64,000 bases of DNA, from assembly GCA_940337035.1 (NCBI GenBank), contig CALNHX010005296.1, forward strand, positions 45,668 to 109,667, read 5' to 3'. A model generated the notes under the pieces. The model ran no database searches. It was not told the origin of the DNA and saw only the letters and a list, made by a program, of their open reading frames with translations. Position 1 is the stretch's first letter. Every line of letters begins with the position of its first letter. Below are positions 35,951-47,156 of this stretch, in pieces. The DNA is from Agriotes lineatus (lineage: Eukaryota > Arthropoda > Insecta > Coleoptera > Elateridae). The position numbers and the translations under genes are program-made.

Positions 35951-36590
35951 ATTTCGTACGATATTACTGCAATGCAAGTTTAGTAGTTTGCGCGAATACT
36001 GGAATAGTAAAATAGTGACTGAAGAACATTTCTGTGTGAACAAGGTTACTTTGTCTGTAAAAACGATATTAGGAATACATCAAGAATTATGTGATTTAAT
36101 CACAGCTTTTAACAAGAGCTATGCAATGCCGATTTTATTGAACATGGCTTTGAATATGTTCCCTATTCTGAACGTAAAGGTTCCAGGTCAGTTCAATTCA
36201 ACTGGGGGCGGATTGCTATAGGAACCTTGTGTCCCTCTTCAGCCAATAACAGCAATTTTAGGATGGGCGAGAAAAAGGAGCGGTGGAGAATAAAAGAAAG
36301 GCCAGGAAAGGTGTAGGAGTACTACCCCGGAATTCTCTTCAGGGAAGGTACTCTGTTGACTCAGGAAAACCAGCTAAAAACCTGAATCAGGGTAGACGGC
36401 CACGGGAGTCGAACCCACGACCTCCCGAATGCTAATCAGACGTGCTAACCACTAATTCACAGAGCTTGGTTCACAATTACTGTCCAAGCGTATTATGTAT
36501 GTATTAAGAGAAATAGCCCACTACAGTTCGCATTGCATTTAGTACTTTAGTTTTTATATTTAGACTCAATTTAAAAATGTATATTGCAAT
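35951..36590 (+). pseudogene. Gustatory receptor fragment split by a SINE
   Basis: The piece 35951-36160 encodes CKFSSLREYW through GIHQELCDLITAFNKSYA to LLNMALNM, aligning with residues about 186-249 of Gr copy 1 and closely with copy 2 just downstream. A SINE interrupts it at 36161-36472. The alignment resumes at 36473 with TVQAYYVCIKRN and fades near 36590, after a stop. The N-terminal half and all three terminal exons are missing, so this is a dead tandem copy. It lies about 370 bp upstream of copy 2, in the same orientation. Confidence 0.85.
36161..36472 (-). mobile_element. tRNA-derived SINE, copy 2
   Basis: Reverse complement begins with a tRNA-like head: an A-box-like TTAGTGGTTAGCACG (36441-36455) and B box GGTTCGACTCC (36405-36415). 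The body matches SINE copy 1 at 18770-19085. It lies within a receptor coding exon. The target duplication is not clear; TTC occurs at both junctions. Confidence 0.75.
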
Positions 36591-36954
36591 AGAAGTTATC
36601 GGTATTAGAAAGCCTAGTACGTAGTGGCTAAAGAGAATCAAACTAAGATTCATAATTTACATTCATGGAAAAGATTCGTAAAGGTGTTACAGTTTAAACG
36701 CACTTATTTATTATGTGCTAACGATCCGTGTATGACAGTGCAGCTTTTTGTTTATAGAAAATACATCGTAGCATTAATTATTTTATTACATATTCTTGTA
36801 AGTAATTGAAATAGCCATCATTCCAAATATTAAATAATTGATTTTTCCATTACATGACTTATCCATGTGGAGCAAAAATGTTTACTAATTTTTTTAAACG
36901 TGACCTGCACGAATATTTTTTGTTCTACTTGCATTATTTCTTGACAAGTCTAAA

Positions 36955-39900
36955 ATGGATAACATCTGCACAGCATTATATCCGGTTTATGTTATTTTCC
37001 AGTTATTTGGTTTGACATCATTTACTTTCAAATGTTGTTCAAATAAAATAATTTTTAAGAAGGCAAATATCACATGTAAAATAACATTTTACGCCGTGTT
37101 TATAAGTGTTGTATTTTTTGCTGTAGTTAAGGCGAATATTGCTCTAAACCACTTGAGGCGAGAGTTAGATGTGTACCTGATGCATTTCAAATTTTCCTCG
37201 CTTGCTATAGGTATCATTATGCTCATTATGACGAATGAATTTAAAGGAAAAAGTATGAGAAGTTTCTGCATGAAAGTAATAAGAATAGATCGAACAATTG
37301 AGCAGTTAAATGTCAAATCGAAGAACAAGTATGTCAGGAACGTTAGTGTGGCTGCATTAGCTGTTCAGTTGATATTAGATTGTGTCGAGTTTTCAGTAAC
37401 AGTAATTATTCAGTTTAATTCCTCTGTAACTTTGTCAGCATTTGGATTTCTTTTCTTAAGTTTTTATAAATCAATTACGCAAACATTGTTTTATGTTTAT
37501 TTGTTACTACTGAAATGCAGATTTGAAAGTTTACATGAATACTGGAACATTCAAATAGCTACTGAAGAAAATTCGTGTGTTGAAAGACTTAAGCACTCTG
37601 TTATAATGATATCGGGTATACATCATGAATTATGTGGTTTAATCACATCTGTCAACAAAATATATTCAGGCCAGATTTTAGTAAACACGGTTGTACAGAT
37701 GTCGATATTTGTTATCCAATTGTACCATATGTATGTCCAAAGAAATGCTCTACAGCATGATACAAACATTATACTACTTAGAGTCTTCCTGCATATTTTA
37801 GATTTGATTGTAACGGTAACCCTTTGTTCTCAGCTTGCAAATGAGGTAAGTCAATGGTCTTGGGTTTTAACCTAAACTTGTGCGGTACTTTTATAAGATT
37901 GTTTGATTTGGTGCGCATAAATAAGAAGAGGTTAATATTATCGTTTGGTTGAGGACGTGATTCTGAAGTCAGCGCGGTGGCAAGCTAAGGGTTTTTATGT
38001 TTGTGATATAAGCGTACCGTTCCGTAGTAGCTATTTGGTAAAGCCTTACCTTGCCGTTTTGGCAAATTTGAGATGGATTTATTCATCATCTACAAAACGT
38101 AGCCTACTAACTTCGAAATTTTGAATTTCGTACCGCCTTGCAGTACCGTGAAAGTTTCGTATATATCCATGATTGAATTTAAACGAACCACTATCGTTCG
38201 TGGACGCCTTGTATCGCATTCGTTTGTTACGGTATAATCGAGTTTTATAACAACACAGGATCGCACTTATCACAGAGTGGGCGTAATTTACGATACTCGT
38301 GAATCCGGTGCTGTTTTACGATAGTCAAAAATAGTGACGTGCCAGAGCGCCACCGTGAAAAAATGTAACCCTTAGTTGTTGTTATCTGCCTCGTCCATGG
38401 TTCGGCAGAGAATCCGGTACCAGAATACTTACCGGGGGGGGGGGGGGTTTATTTGATTGCTAAATGCTTATTAGCCAAAGACCTAAATGCGTTGGCTAGA
38501 GCCGTTCAGCCATCCTTCACAATTTTTCTTTACAAGGTTCTTTACAGTTAATTCAAATGAAATTCATGAGCTTGAAGAGCGCACTTCCTTATACTTATTT
38601 ACAAATTGGCATATTAAACTAAACGCAAAAATAACTTGACAAATGTGATTTATTCTAGTTTTAAAATTACTGGGGCTGTTAAGATAGACACAGTAAACAT
38701 ATAGAAAGTAAATACACAATCAAAATCGTAAGATATATTACATGAAAAACATATACAAATGGAAAGACCCTTGATAATAAAAATAAATGAAGAAGCGAAA
38801 ATAGAACGTGGTCCTAAAATGCGTTGACTTGATTGATACACGTTGGAATTGTTATAGTTAATGGCACAGTCCCGTATCCAGTCTAGACATAAACATTTAA
38901 CAGCTATTGTTGTTGATTAACCAAATTAAGGCACAAACCTACATACAACGGGCGTTGCTAATTTTTACAAACATTTATAGTTGTGTTAGATGCCTCACAA
39001 CTGACAACAAGAACAAAAATGAGATTATGTTGGCTTTATTCAGTTTGGTAAGGCAAAGAAATGCTTCTTAGTAAAATAACACCACACACAAACCAAAAAG
39101 AGATTTACAAACTTGGTAATGCACTGATTTACGATACCTGAAAAAGGCTGATACAGCAAAGAAAGATTAAAGTTTCCCCAAATTTGCTCTGTGGGGGGTG
39201 CAAGCCGGATCTAATTAAACAATCCTGTAGCGTGTTAAACAAAGATAGGCCAAAAGCAGGTCGAGAGCACACGAGTATCGCTGATGGAAGGTAACTCAGA
39301 CAGTCAAATCGGTACTAGCTTCACATCCCAGGCTGTTTAATAATCACAGCGATTGAATCAGGTTTGCACATTAATTCGTTTTCACGAAGATCGATTCAGA
39401 TGAGTGATATTTTAATAAAGCGAACTGATGCCCAACCGGGAAATTAGGGATATTGCTAAGTACATAATTACAAAGAAACGCAACAATATCAACGACAACT
39501 GGTTCCTATAGCAGCATGTCTAATAATAACCCAGAGATTCAAAACTTTACGCGTGTTATCGTATTTTGATAGCAGGTATTCTTCAAACTAACTTAAATAC
39601 TGCTGTGGATACTCGTTGCATTCGCACACGGGGCCGCACCGCACAATCACCTTTTATCTGCCTCGATAGCTAGTTACAATTGAATACAATTCGTTGTCAA
39701 ACTGGCTATCAGCATTCGGGAATCTCACTCTAAAGTCTAAACGATCTCGAGAGCTTTGTCACTCTCGTAGGATGAAAAGGTTTTGAATCGTAACGACAGC
39801 TGCAATATTGCACAACGAAAAAGCGCTAGGATAAGAAACGATTGCACTGTAACATTTGTGACGGGCGCACGAATGACCTACTCGGTAAATTTCTCAACAG

Positions 39901-41086
39901 GCCACAGGCTGTACCCAAAACGTGGCAATCTGTCGTCTAAAGCTATTAAAACTGCCATAGGGCCTGGTGTAACTTAGCAGCGATTAGCTGGAGCACAGGA
40001 AGTAAAAACAGTTGTGGGCCGCTGGCTTAAAAATAGATTCTTTCAAGGCAATCTGGGCACGCGTTTATGAATTATTGAAGATGCACAGGGATGTAGGTGA
40101 CCCAACTAACTCCAACAAAATACGACGCATACCTGAAGAAAATTTCTATACATCGTGCGTAGATTGAAAAATAAATTATTATTGTGACACTATAAAACGC
40201 TACTGCAATTTAGAGGTATTGATTTTCAGAAAATAAAATAAATCAGAAACCTTTTATTAAGTTATCGCCTAGGCATAGTCTGATTACAAGAAGAGTTTGT
40301 TTGATTGTTGTATTAGAACAGAATGACATCAAGTAACACTTAAACTCAACAATCCACAAAGGAAATGGGAAAATAGGCAAGTAGTTATAAAAAATAGCGT
40401 TTGAAGTTCCAGCTAATTTCAACTAGAGTTTAACCTTTTTCCGTAACACAGATTTCGTTACAAATAATTACTTATAAGTAGTATTTAATAAATATTATAC
40501 AATATCAGAAATAATCAACGACATAAATAATACAGATCTAAAACTTGATAGGCAAATTGTTACTAGGAAGTTAATTAGCATTTTATGTTTGTTGAAATAT
40601 AGCATCCAGAAGCAAGTGAAAGTCACGATAAAAAATATTTACTAAGAGTAGTAACCGGAAGTTAATGGTTCCATATTTTATATTACCTTTTCCTTAATTT
40701 TTTAAATTTTGTATAGAAAGCATCAACTGTAGTACAGATTTTTAGGCAAATGGTTTAAAGAAAACTGTAATAAAAACCGTTCCACAAATTAAAAAACGTT
40801 GCAGTACGGAAGGAGGTAATACCGACCACCAACAATATTAAGTTACTCAATTAATCATGTTTCAGCTTAATGCAATCACCTTACAACTATTACAGTATCA
40901 AACGAAAAATTACAGCAGCAGGTTTCTTCGCTGTAGATTTTACTGTATTATTTATGGTAAGCATATATAAGTTAGAACAATCAGCTTATATTTGTAATTA
41001 TATAACTATTTCCATGCTTAAGGTGGTCGGGGCTGCCTACAAGTTATTTAGTTATACTAATTCAATTCGACAAGGCACTAGAATAA
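36955..41086 (+). pseudogene. Gustatory receptor copy 2: intact exon 1, one extra base in each terminal exon
   Basis: Exon 1 (36955-37845) is open for 297 codons, exactly the length of copy 1, with about six hydrophobic segments and CRFESLHEYW, then a GT donor in GAG|GTAAGT. Candidate exons 2-4 are 40746-40815, 40866-40956 and 41023-41086, with good GT-AG sites and introns of 2900, 50 and 66 bp. Their lengths are 70, 91 and 64 bases, where copy 1 alignment predicts 69, 90 and 63. The extras lie in an A6 run in exon 2, an A5 run in exon 3, and a T after GCTGCC in exon 4. In the other frame, exon 4 still reads SYLVILIQF before its stop, the family motif. As given, splicing exon 2 to exon 3 creates an immediate TAA. 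Either a recently dead gene or assembly errors. Confidence 0.8.
37846..40745. other. Intron 1 of Gr copy 2, nothing recognised
   Basis: No receptor-like or transposon coding block seen. Contains a run of 14 G at 38434-38447 and a 64-codon chance frame at 39783-39977. Confidence 0.45.
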
Positions 41087-41223
41087 CCATTATTGGCATT
41101 TAATGCTTAAGAAGTTAATCATTGGTTTTAAGACAATAGTTGAGAAATTATATTATGTGAGATCATCATTATTGAAAAGAATTTAAAAAAAATTTAGATT
41201 TAAGATATTTTGTGAAATGTCTG

Positions 41224-41229
41224 AATAAA
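41224..41229 (+). promoter_or_regulatory. Candidate polyadenylation signal of Gr copy 2
   Basis: AATAAA 138 bp after the expected stop, nearly the same spacing as in copy 1. Confidence 0.45.
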
Positions 41230-41454
41230 CAATATGTAAAGTTTTAATTCGACTTTTCGATTTATCATACTTTTACCATTGCGTTATCTAATTGTACTTA
41301 AATAATCGGGATGAACAAGATTGTGTAGATCAGAGAGAAAGTTGAAATGTATCCTGTTGGAACATGTACTACTCGTACGTCAAATCTTATTATCTCCGTC
41401 CATGTTGTGAACACATCTTTGCATAAGTATCTCTGCTACGATTCAAAATCCGTT

Positions 41455-41960
41455 TGTGACATTAGCCTGGTGCAAACTGATTGAAAACACAATTAAAATT
41501 AAAAAGCGTACAATATCAGTCCTTCCCAAAACTAACCATGAACACCTGAAGACGGGAGTAGATCCGAACTCCTGAAACGTCGTGTGATATACACCCTAGA
41601 CAGTGGAAAAAGTCCGATAAAACACATAATAACCCACTGCCAAAAAATGACATTCAGAGAACAACAATTAATGCGTTTAAAATTTGCACGCAGCTAATCT
41701 CCAACCACCTTAGGTGCTTTTTGATTCTCGCGTCGTCATAAAATTCTAAAGAATGTAAGACGCACGTTAGCCTTTCCGGTCACATAAAAATTCCAATGGC
41801 AGTAAACATCTCGATTGTGCCGTACTCTCGCGTCCTTATCACGACAATGCAGTTCCTCACAGGCCATTGTAGAAGATAGCGGGGAGTATTTAAGCGAGCT
41901 GCTTCGCTTCTGAAGAGACTTGACTTGACTTGAGCCCGGACTCCAACCTGAAAGCCCCAA
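41455..41960 (+). repeat. Terminal-repeat-like sequence starting TGTGA, copy 2
   Basis: Starts TGTGACATTAGCCTGGTGCA, like 11368 and 59671. After about 50 bp it is interrupted (about 41515-41650) by unrelated sequence and resumes at CAATTAATGCG, running through a block with ATAAAATTCTAAAG to a TATA-like GGGAGTATTTAAGCG near 41881-41896, parallel to copy 1. Confidence 0.4.
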
Positions 41961-43080
41961 GGAGCTTTAAGCCTCCATCATCTGCAGTTGGTTGCAAAGT
42001 AAACCAGAGCTTTGTTAACCTGAGACCGCCTACCGTTCTTCCAGGAGTCCAAGTTTATTAAGTCAGGCATCTGCTGTGAGTTTTCCTCCTTAAACTCCTC
42101 AAAAGCAGGCACTTGATTAATGAAATGTCCTAGCGCTTTCCAGGTTCACGTAGTCGGCATTCGGTTGTGAATCTTGACTACAATAATTTGCTTTTGTGTC
42201 CCGTCCCTTAGAAATGCTTCACCTCCTCCTATAACGCAAAGAAACACCTGGGGATTTACTCCAAGGCCCCGCTTAGTTCTAGTCTGTTAAGACGATTTCG
42301 TAGTTGATAAAAAAAATACCGGGCTCTAGCCCGAAACTTAAAGCCACCTGGAGAGGTACCCCACCGTCAAATACGAAGATCTGCACAAAGGAAAGAACTT
42401 TGACTTGGTACAGACTCCAAAAATAAATAAAGGGTCTAGCTTACCCTTCACAATAGGAAAAGGCGGCTCCGCAGGTCTTGTAAAATAGTAAGCTACGAGA
42501 TTCAGTCACCAACACAAGCCCGCGTAGCGGGAGAAACCCTCTGAGGGTTTAATTAACTTCTGAAATCACTGTCAGAACCCAAATTTGGCTCAACCCGGAG
42601 TGACCCAGTTTGATTATTACATCTCTTACCGCTATCTAATTTTTGCAGCCACCTATGTTCAGCTTGTTTTATTAGGTAAGTAATGCGTGTTGCGAATGAA
42701 CGCCACTTCTGAATACGTTATTTGTTAAGTAGTGCTTATAAAATAATTAAACTTTGAATACATTCCGGTTGTGGTGCAATACGCTTTAAGAAAGGCGGTT
42801 ATTAATATTATTTTTGCTGTGGAATGATGCCATATGCGAATACCTGCTAGAGGTTTTCTATCAGGAGCTGTGTTCTGGTCCCAGCTATCAGTGGTAACCG
42901 GCGATAAATGAATTTTTATGTATGTCATCTTACGATATATTGAGTTTCAAAAACAAAAAACGTTACACTCATTTCAAGTGTAAGAATTACTTTGTTTTTT
43001 TAATATATTGTTTAGGAAGTCCAACAAGATCATTCATTAATTTTTGGTTAAAAAAAGCACACAAATGTAAGTTATAAACA
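41961..43080. other. Intergenic DNA, unassigned
   Basis: GC-richer to about 42600 with no domain; probably degraded element sequence continuing from the repeat before it. Confidence 0.35.
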
Positions 43081-43084
43081 TCAA

Positions 43085-43270
43085 TCTTTTCCCGTGGCCG
43101 GTTAAATCTCCAGATGTGTCGCCTATTGAATATGTCTGGAACATGTAAGATGTCTACTTTACCAGAACTTCCAGGAATGGTTGCAGAGCTACGACATCAT
43201 CTTGAAGTTGCCCGGAATGAATTATCGCAAGACTTGCTTGATTATACCACTCCCTCTAACATCAACCAAT
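43085..43270 (+). pseudogene. Tc1-type transposase C-terminal fragment
   Basis: FPWPVKSPDVSPIEYVWNM (about 43088-43146) is the W-P-S-P-D-x-x-P-I-E-x-x-W block that ends the DDE/D catalytic domain of Tc1-like transposases. It is followed by a stop and by out-of-frame sequence resembling the last helix. Nothing recognisable lies upstream, so it is a short relic. Confidence 0.75.
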
Positions 43271-43478
43271 GAAAAACGGCAAAATGCATAGTTACGCATG
43301 TATTAACTTATGATAATGTACATAGCAACTGATAATTACATACTTTCCTGACTAATAGGTGATAGTCACACGCCTTCACAAACATCACGTTACCTGCTGT
43401 CAGTGCAATTGTCATAACAACCACATTAACTGTACTTTTAATATTTAAAATACACTATTCAAACTGTTTATTGACTCG

Positions 43479-43655
43479 TGATATAATCTAGCCGAATGCA
43501 ACTGGTGTCTTCTTGATTATCAAATTATTTCTGTTTCCACACGATATATTTGTTTTAGGCAATCACGCTCATCCTTCGGACAAACAATATATCTCGTGTA
43601 AACAGAAATGATTATTTGATAATCAAGAACCCACTAGTTGCGTTATATATGATAA
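43479..43655. repeat. Hairpin (foldback) element, arms about 77 bp
   Basis: Left arm 43479-43556 and right arm 43578-43655 are imperfect inverted copies, both containing TTGATTATCAAAT and TTTCTGTTT. The loop is about 21 bp, around AATCACGCTCATCC. No coding capacity. Confidence 0.75.
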
Positions 43656-44071
43656 TTTTATTCGCAGCATGCCTAGAAAGGTAAGTGAATGTGTTAGATA
43701 ACTCTTATTGGTTTTTTTAACCAAATCTTAATCAATTAAATTTGTTTGACTTTCTAAATAATATATTAAAAACCCCAAGTAATTCCTGCATTTTAAAGGG
43801 GTGTAGCAATTTATTAAAATTCAGTCTAGTTCTCAAATGTAATTATCTGTAAAGCATTTGTGAAGCACAATGCAGTTACGTAAATTCTTGAAGTAAGTTA
43901 ACATTTTCAAAGGTAAACATTTTTTGAGAATTTGTTTCGTTCATATAGCTAATTATGCGTTTACATTTCTCGAAACCAAAACTGCGTTAAAAATTTGAGC
44001 AGTTTTTGTTAATGAAATTTGCAATAATTTGCATGTTGACGAAAAAAATTCTCACATATAATCTCATAAGA

Positions 44072-44204
44072 GCATTAATTTTTTCCGGAAATTTTTTTGA
44101 GTGCGTTCCAGCAACGTCGTATTAATTTGTCCGAGCGGGACGCAAGGGCAAGTTAGGTCGTTGGTGGAATGCAGGAAAAACAATTTCCGGATATGAATTA
44201 ATGC
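44072..44204. repeat. Hairpin (foldback) element, arms about 45 bp
   Basis: Arms 44072-44116 and 44159-44204 are inverted copies starting GCATTAATT and containing TTTCCGG and GTTCCAGCAACG / CGTTGGTGGAA. The 42-bp loop is GC-rich with GAGCGGGACGC. Confidence 0.75.
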
Positions 44205-44879
44205 TTGAATGCTGATTCGGTAAGAAAATTGTAACAACACAAACCCTCACAGTTAGGTTGGTCTACGTCTTCCAAGAAATTTTGTTGTTGTCTTGGTTAC
44301 GGCTCGTGAACTAATTTTTATATTGGTCATCAATGAGTGTCGTACAATTTTCTTAAAATTTTTTGCCTTGAGTGGCATTTGGAAAGATTATTCAACAACA
44401 TGGGTAGATGACTTTTACCGTGTTTGACAGCACACATTTTTAACGTTTTTCACTATTAATTCAATACTGGAGCTTCCAACACGATTATTATGAGTTTTTA
44501 GAACGACGTTGATTTGCAAACTTCACTTTGACGTTTTGATGAAATGTCAGTCAAAGGCTACTCACTAAATTGAAATCATTGAAACCAATCGGGCTCGCGT
44601 GAAAACACTGTGACATTACGTATTTTCAAAGACAGTCAATTTTGATTAGCAGTTTCTGACAAATTGAACAATTTTTATTGATTCGTTCATTATATTGTTG
44701 AATAATCAGAGAAATTACAACACAAAATAGGTCATATTTGGAAGCTGAGTACTTCCCCCACAGCCAAGAATAAAATTTTCCGGGTGGGATTCCATACTTA
44801 TTCTATCCTTGACTTCAAGAACTACTTGACAATCCAGGGTATAAGTTACTGTGCCTTACACACCTTAGTAGGACGGCGC

Positions 44880-45115
44880 AATTGAACGAACCAACAGAAG
44901 CCTAGGAAAAGGTTCTGGGCGAAAGCAAAACACGCCTACCTACCGTTGTGGTAAAGGGTGCAGTTCCGGAGGACGTGAGGTGTAGTGAGAAGGTTAATAT
45001 TTCCCATTTACATGTGTTTGGATGTAGCGCTCAAGCTTCTTCATTCTTAACAAAGAAGTTGAAAGTTGTACTACAGGTTAGCCCAAAATATTTGCATTTG
45101 CTCCGTTAGGAGGAT
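44880..45115 (+). pseudogene. Ty1/copia integrase fragment
   Basis: KRFWAKAKHAYL in one frame, then KVNISHLHVFGCSAQ in the next, match the copia integrase C-terminal blocks (K-x-F-W-A-E-A and the S-H-L-x-V-F-G-C motif). A frameshift lies between them and stops follow. No LTR was recognised nearby. Confidence 0.6.
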
Positions 45116-45119
45116 GCCT

Positions 45120-46190
45120 GTTACATATTCTTTCAATGATGCAAACTATCTGGCTTTATCTTGAACATTTTTTAAGTAATCTCAAAAACGGTGTCTATGC
45201 TGCATTCTTCAAACGCCTTTCTGAGATTTCGCTATGCTTCTATTGCAGGTTTTCGAACTACAAACGTTGACATAGGAGTTTTGGTGTATCCAAAGACACT
45301 TGGCGATGGTTCTATTGTGTACCGATCAGCCGGTGAATTTAAGGTGGAAGTTTCGAACACTTGGCCGTGAACCCCTTCGGGCATCAGACTCATCTTCATG
45401 GCAAATTTTCAATTACCATAATCACACTGCTCTTTCAGCTTCTCAGTGTTAGGGACCAACGTCGTAGAGTCATCAGTGAAGAAAAAGTGTCCGCTGGGTC
45501 ATTGTGCTGTCCAACATATCCATATAATTTTCTTTTAAGTCCCAAAGAAATAAAAAACTGCCTTTACAATGAAAAACTCCGTTTTTGCACGTAAATATTA
45601 GCAATATTAGCAATGGGCCCATAACCTGCTGAGCAGTTAAGTAAAGGTTCGGTAATTTAACGAACCACAGCAACAATGCACAAGGGAAATATTTTACACA
45701 AGTTGAAAACTATAATGCAAGTTGTTAAGAAACGAATACATAGCTACATATAGGTAGGACCATATGACTACAGTAGTCGATGTGTAAGGTATGTGATCCT
45801 CCGCATGTCTAGACTTTGTCCACAAAAAACAGCTACAAACATGCTAGATTATACTTATTATTAAAAACTAACATAACAACAATAGCAACCTTGTTGGCGG
45901 TGTTTTAAATTATGATAGAGAAAGTAGGGTACATGAAACAAAACAAGACACTCATAGCAAAAGTCAAAATCTGTGTAGAGTGCCAGATACAGCAATTTGG
46001 AGGGGAGGGGGAAACTTTTAAGCTTGAGTATCAGATGTCAAAGCAACGAGTAATCTGAAATAGTAAAAAAATACAGTTGTTTCTCTAGCGACAATGTAAT
46101 AATTGTTTCTATGAGACTCAAGGCACCAATATGTAATGTTCTTTCTTCTTGCCGTAAATTAACGATTTCACTATAGATACAGACGACCTT
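45120..46190. other. Intergenic DNA, unassigned
   Basis: No domain recognised. The first half may belong to the copia relic, but no further blocks could be matched. Confidence 0.35.
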
Positions 46191-46198
46191 AATGTGAC

Positions 46199-47148
46199 TA
46201 CAGTGGCTATATAAGGACAGTGTGGTCAATTTAAAAAAAAGGCAGCCATTAAGAGTCGTCTCTACAACAACCAGCCACGCTCTTAGGTATTGTTCTGTGC
46301 AAATCCTGCTAAATTGTAAGACAAACGTCACCCTGCTGAATTGTGACATAAACGTCATTTTATACGGACTGGACATTTGTGAAATTCGGAGATGCTTTGC
46401 AGAGCGCTGTATACCCACGATCGCGAAAATTTATGCAATATGAGGTGGTAAAAAATGTGCAGTGTAACATTAATTTTACAAGAATGTCAATAATATTACT
46501 TAAACAGAATTAAACGGCAAGAGACTATGTGAAACGTAAGGAATCACTGCCGGCGATTAAAAATCTTCATTAACGAGCAACCTAATATTGGAATATAAGT
46601 TAAGGTGTCTTTTTTTATCTTCTTTATTGTGTTTTTGTATATAGAAAACGAAAATTGACAACATTTTGCGTTGATCGACACAGAGATTACGTACAAAAAC
46701 TCAACAAAATTTTTTTTTATATTCATAATCAAATCGTTGTATTTATTCCACCAGTTAATTTAGAGGAATAGAATATTCAGTGTTACGTAGTCCATAAATT
46801 TTATTTAATTTGATGCAATGATCGTTGGCATTAAGACATTTATATAGTTTATTATAGCTTTTGATCTGGACTAATGCGCAATGTTCTCAAAAAGCATTTT
46901 ACTTTAACTCGTTGACATTTACTTGTGCAAACGAAAATTCGGCATTCGCTTACTCAGAACACTGTAGAATTTTATGAGGATTATTTCATTCCACTTCATA
47001 TTGGGGCTACATTCAATAATAAAGGACTTAGAAGCAATTTTGTGTGACTATGTGTGATTTCGTAAAACGACTCTTAATGGCGGATTTTAAAACAACCAAT
47101 CAGAAACAGGACCAAAATTGACCACACTGTCCTTATATAGCCACTGTA
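46199..47148. mobile_element. 950-bp DNA transposon with perfect 8-bp target duplication
   Basis: Both ends read TACAGTGGCTATATAAGGAC inward, identical over 34 bp, with further subterminal matches (CCATTAAGAGTCGT about 50 bp in on the left and 80 bp in on the right). It is flanked by AATGTGAC at 46191-46198 and 47149-47156. There is no transposase; the 126- and 73-codon frames inside are not family members. An 8-bp duplication fits hAT or P-type elements. The terminus is not a textbook one, so the superfamily is open. Confidence 0.85.
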
Positions 47149-47156
47149 AATGTGAC

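Noticed and set aside
46038..46443. Overlapping frames of 126 and 73 codons
   Set aside because: Both lie across or inside the 950-bp inverted-repeat element and show no transposase motif.
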